From Micromonospora sp. DSM 45708 (lineage in GTDB: Bacteria > Actinomycetota > Actinomycetes > Mycobacteriales > Micromonosporaceae), in NCBI RefSeq assembly GCF_039566955.1, contig NZ_CP154796.1:3720001-3784000 (forward strand): a stretch of DNA of 64,000 bases. Reading direction: 5' to 3'. The notes beneath the pieces are model-generated. The model was not told the origin of the DNA, made no database searches, and saw nothing but the letters and a program-made list of their open reading frames with translations. A program made the position numbers and the translations under genes. Below are positions 63,306-64,000 of this stretch, in pieces; positions within the stretch are counted from its first letter, which is position 1; the number at the start of each line of letters is the position of its first letter.

Positions 63306-63406
63306 CCTCCACCCGTGGTCGGACGTCTTCGGTCACCGGCGTCGGCATGGCACGATGGCCGTGCCCTGCGCCGCCGGTGGCCGGGCACGACACTGATGGA
63401 GTCGGG

Positions 63407-64000
63407 ATGTCAGAACTGGCCGGCACGCCGGTGCCAGGATTGGCGAGCCTGTGGACGCACGACCCGGTCACCGCCGGCCGGTATCGGCTGGTCGGTCGGC
63501 TGGGCGCGGGTGGGCAGGGGGTCGTCTATCTCGGCGAGGACGACACCGGTGACCGGGTCGCGGTCAAGATGGTCAACGTCGATCTGAGTGATCCACGGGC
63601 GCGGTCGCAGTTCGTGAAGGAGATCGCCGCCGCGCGCCGGGTCGCTCCGTTCTGCACCGCGCAGGTGCTCTTCGCCGAGGTGGACGGCGAGCAGCCCTAC
63701 GTGGTCAGTGAGTTCATCGAGGGCCCGACCCTCTACCGGCACGTGCGCGAGCGCGGCCCGCTGGCCGGCAACGCGCTGCACCGGCTCGCGGTCGGCACCG
63801 TCACCGCGCTCGCCGCGATCCACAGCGCCGGCGTGGTGCACTGCGATCTGAAGCCGGACAACGTGGTGCTGGGCAAGGACGGTCCTCGGGTGATCGACTT
63901 CGGCATCGCCCGCGCGTTGGGAGTCACCGAGACGGCGTCCAGCCGGGTCATGGGGACCACCGCGTACATGGCGCCCGAGCGGTTCCGCAACGACGCGGTC
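63407..64000 (+). CDS. Serine/threonine protein kinase, 3' end beyond the window
   Basis: 198 codons are visible; the gene runs off the window. ATG at 63407 after GGAG. GRLGAGGQGVVYLG (glycine loop, about residue 30), VAVKMV (Lys), HCDLKPDNVV (catalytic loop with Cys instead of Arg in HRD), VIDFGIAR and MAPERFRN identify a eukaryote-type kinase, as in the membrane-bound Pkn proteins of actinobacteria. Without Arg in HRD it is less likely to depend on activation-loop phosphorylation. The rest, including any sensor domain, is not visible. Confidence 0.92.
   Translation, partial: MSELAGTPVPGLASLWTHDPVTAGRYRLVGRLGAGGQGVVYLGEDDTGDRVAVKMVNVDLSDPRARSQFVKEIAAARRVAPFCTAQVLFAEVDGEQPYVVSEFIEGPTLYRHVRERGPLAGNALHRLAVGTVTALAAIHSAGVVHCDLKPDNVVLGKDGPRVIDFGIARALGVTETASSRVMGTTAYMAPERFRNDAV

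Larger units (their letters stand above)
62355..63406. other. Decayed region with two gene relics
   Basis: About 1 kb without a working gene. It contains a minus-strand TPR relic (62655-62890) and a plus-strand peptidase C-terminus relic (62984-63305), listed separately. Outside these I see nothing recognisable; the rest has lost codon bias. Confidence 0.55.

Noticed and set aside
1..64000. CRISPR, tRNA, rRNA, transposase or phage genes
   Set aside because: No regular spaced repeats, no cloverleaf or rRNA-like sequence and no recombinase or transposase motif were recognised on either strand.

Overview
The window is high-GC actinobacterial DNA with strongly G/C-biased third codon positions, GTG/TTG starts, chains of overlapping genes, an AfsR/SARP-type regulator and a DUF574-type SAM methyltransferase. 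A Micromonosporaceae-like host (Micromonospora, Actinoplanes or Salinispora type) is my inference; there is no rRNA or other phylogenetic marker to fix it. I saw no tRNA, rRNA, CRISPR array, insertion sequence or phage gene.

Layout. (1) 1-9.3 kb: a sugar uptake and hydrolysis operon (binding protein cut by the window edge, two ABC permeases, GH31 alpha-xylosidase, GH1 beta-glucosidase), then a ROK kinase, an RmlD-like reductase and a NUDIX hydrolase, ending against a convergent LacI regulator. (2) 10.4-18.4 kb: a long intergenic region, two paralogous ~720-aa GT-B glycosyltransferases, a HAD phosphatase and a GT4 glycosyltransferase. (3) 34.3 down to 18.5 kb, minus strand: one tightly packed run of eleven genes (GH13, sedoheptulose-7-phosphate cyclase, cupin, class III aminotransferase, ABC ATPase, two ABC-2 permeases, third GT paralogue, GlgC-like nucleotidyltransferase, GH13 amylase, GlgE-like maltosyltransferase, GMC oxidoreductase), preceded by a MarR-like regulator with a near-consensus promoter and an operator-like palindrome. 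(4) 35-46.6 kb: RmlD-like reductase, PhoX-like protein, GT8, a small kinase, Gfo/Idh/MocA oxidoreductase, GT4, a heterodimeric ABC exporter with a tiny coupled ORF in front, and a ROK glucokinase. (5) 46.7-61.4 kb: SARP/NB-ARC regulator, PfkB kinase, then HAD phosphatase, second class III aminotransferase, inositol-monophosphatase-like enzyme, phosphotransferase, zinc dehydrogenase and GH35-like protein; then a ParB-like protein, two GT8s and a TPP enzyme. (6) 61.5-64 kb: SAM methyltransferase, a decayed region with two gene relics, and the start of a Ser/Thr protein kinase.

Interpretation. About 10.5 to 61.4 kb looks like a biosynthetic cluster for a C7-aminocyclitol-containing pseudo-oligosaccharide (acarbose/validamycin logic: SH7P cyclase, aminotransferases, kinases and phosphatases, dehydrogenases, nucleotidyltransferase, GT-B enzymes, exporters). 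It is unusual in carrying a GlgC / GT4 / GlgE set, as used in maltose-1-phosphate alpha-glucan synthesis, three copies of a large glycosyltransferase with a shared C-terminal extension, and three GT8 enzymes. Product, substrate assignments and cluster borders are inference. A promoter-plus-leader element of about 110 nt occurs twice (10.7 kb and 34.9 kb), and several genes contain rare TTA codons.
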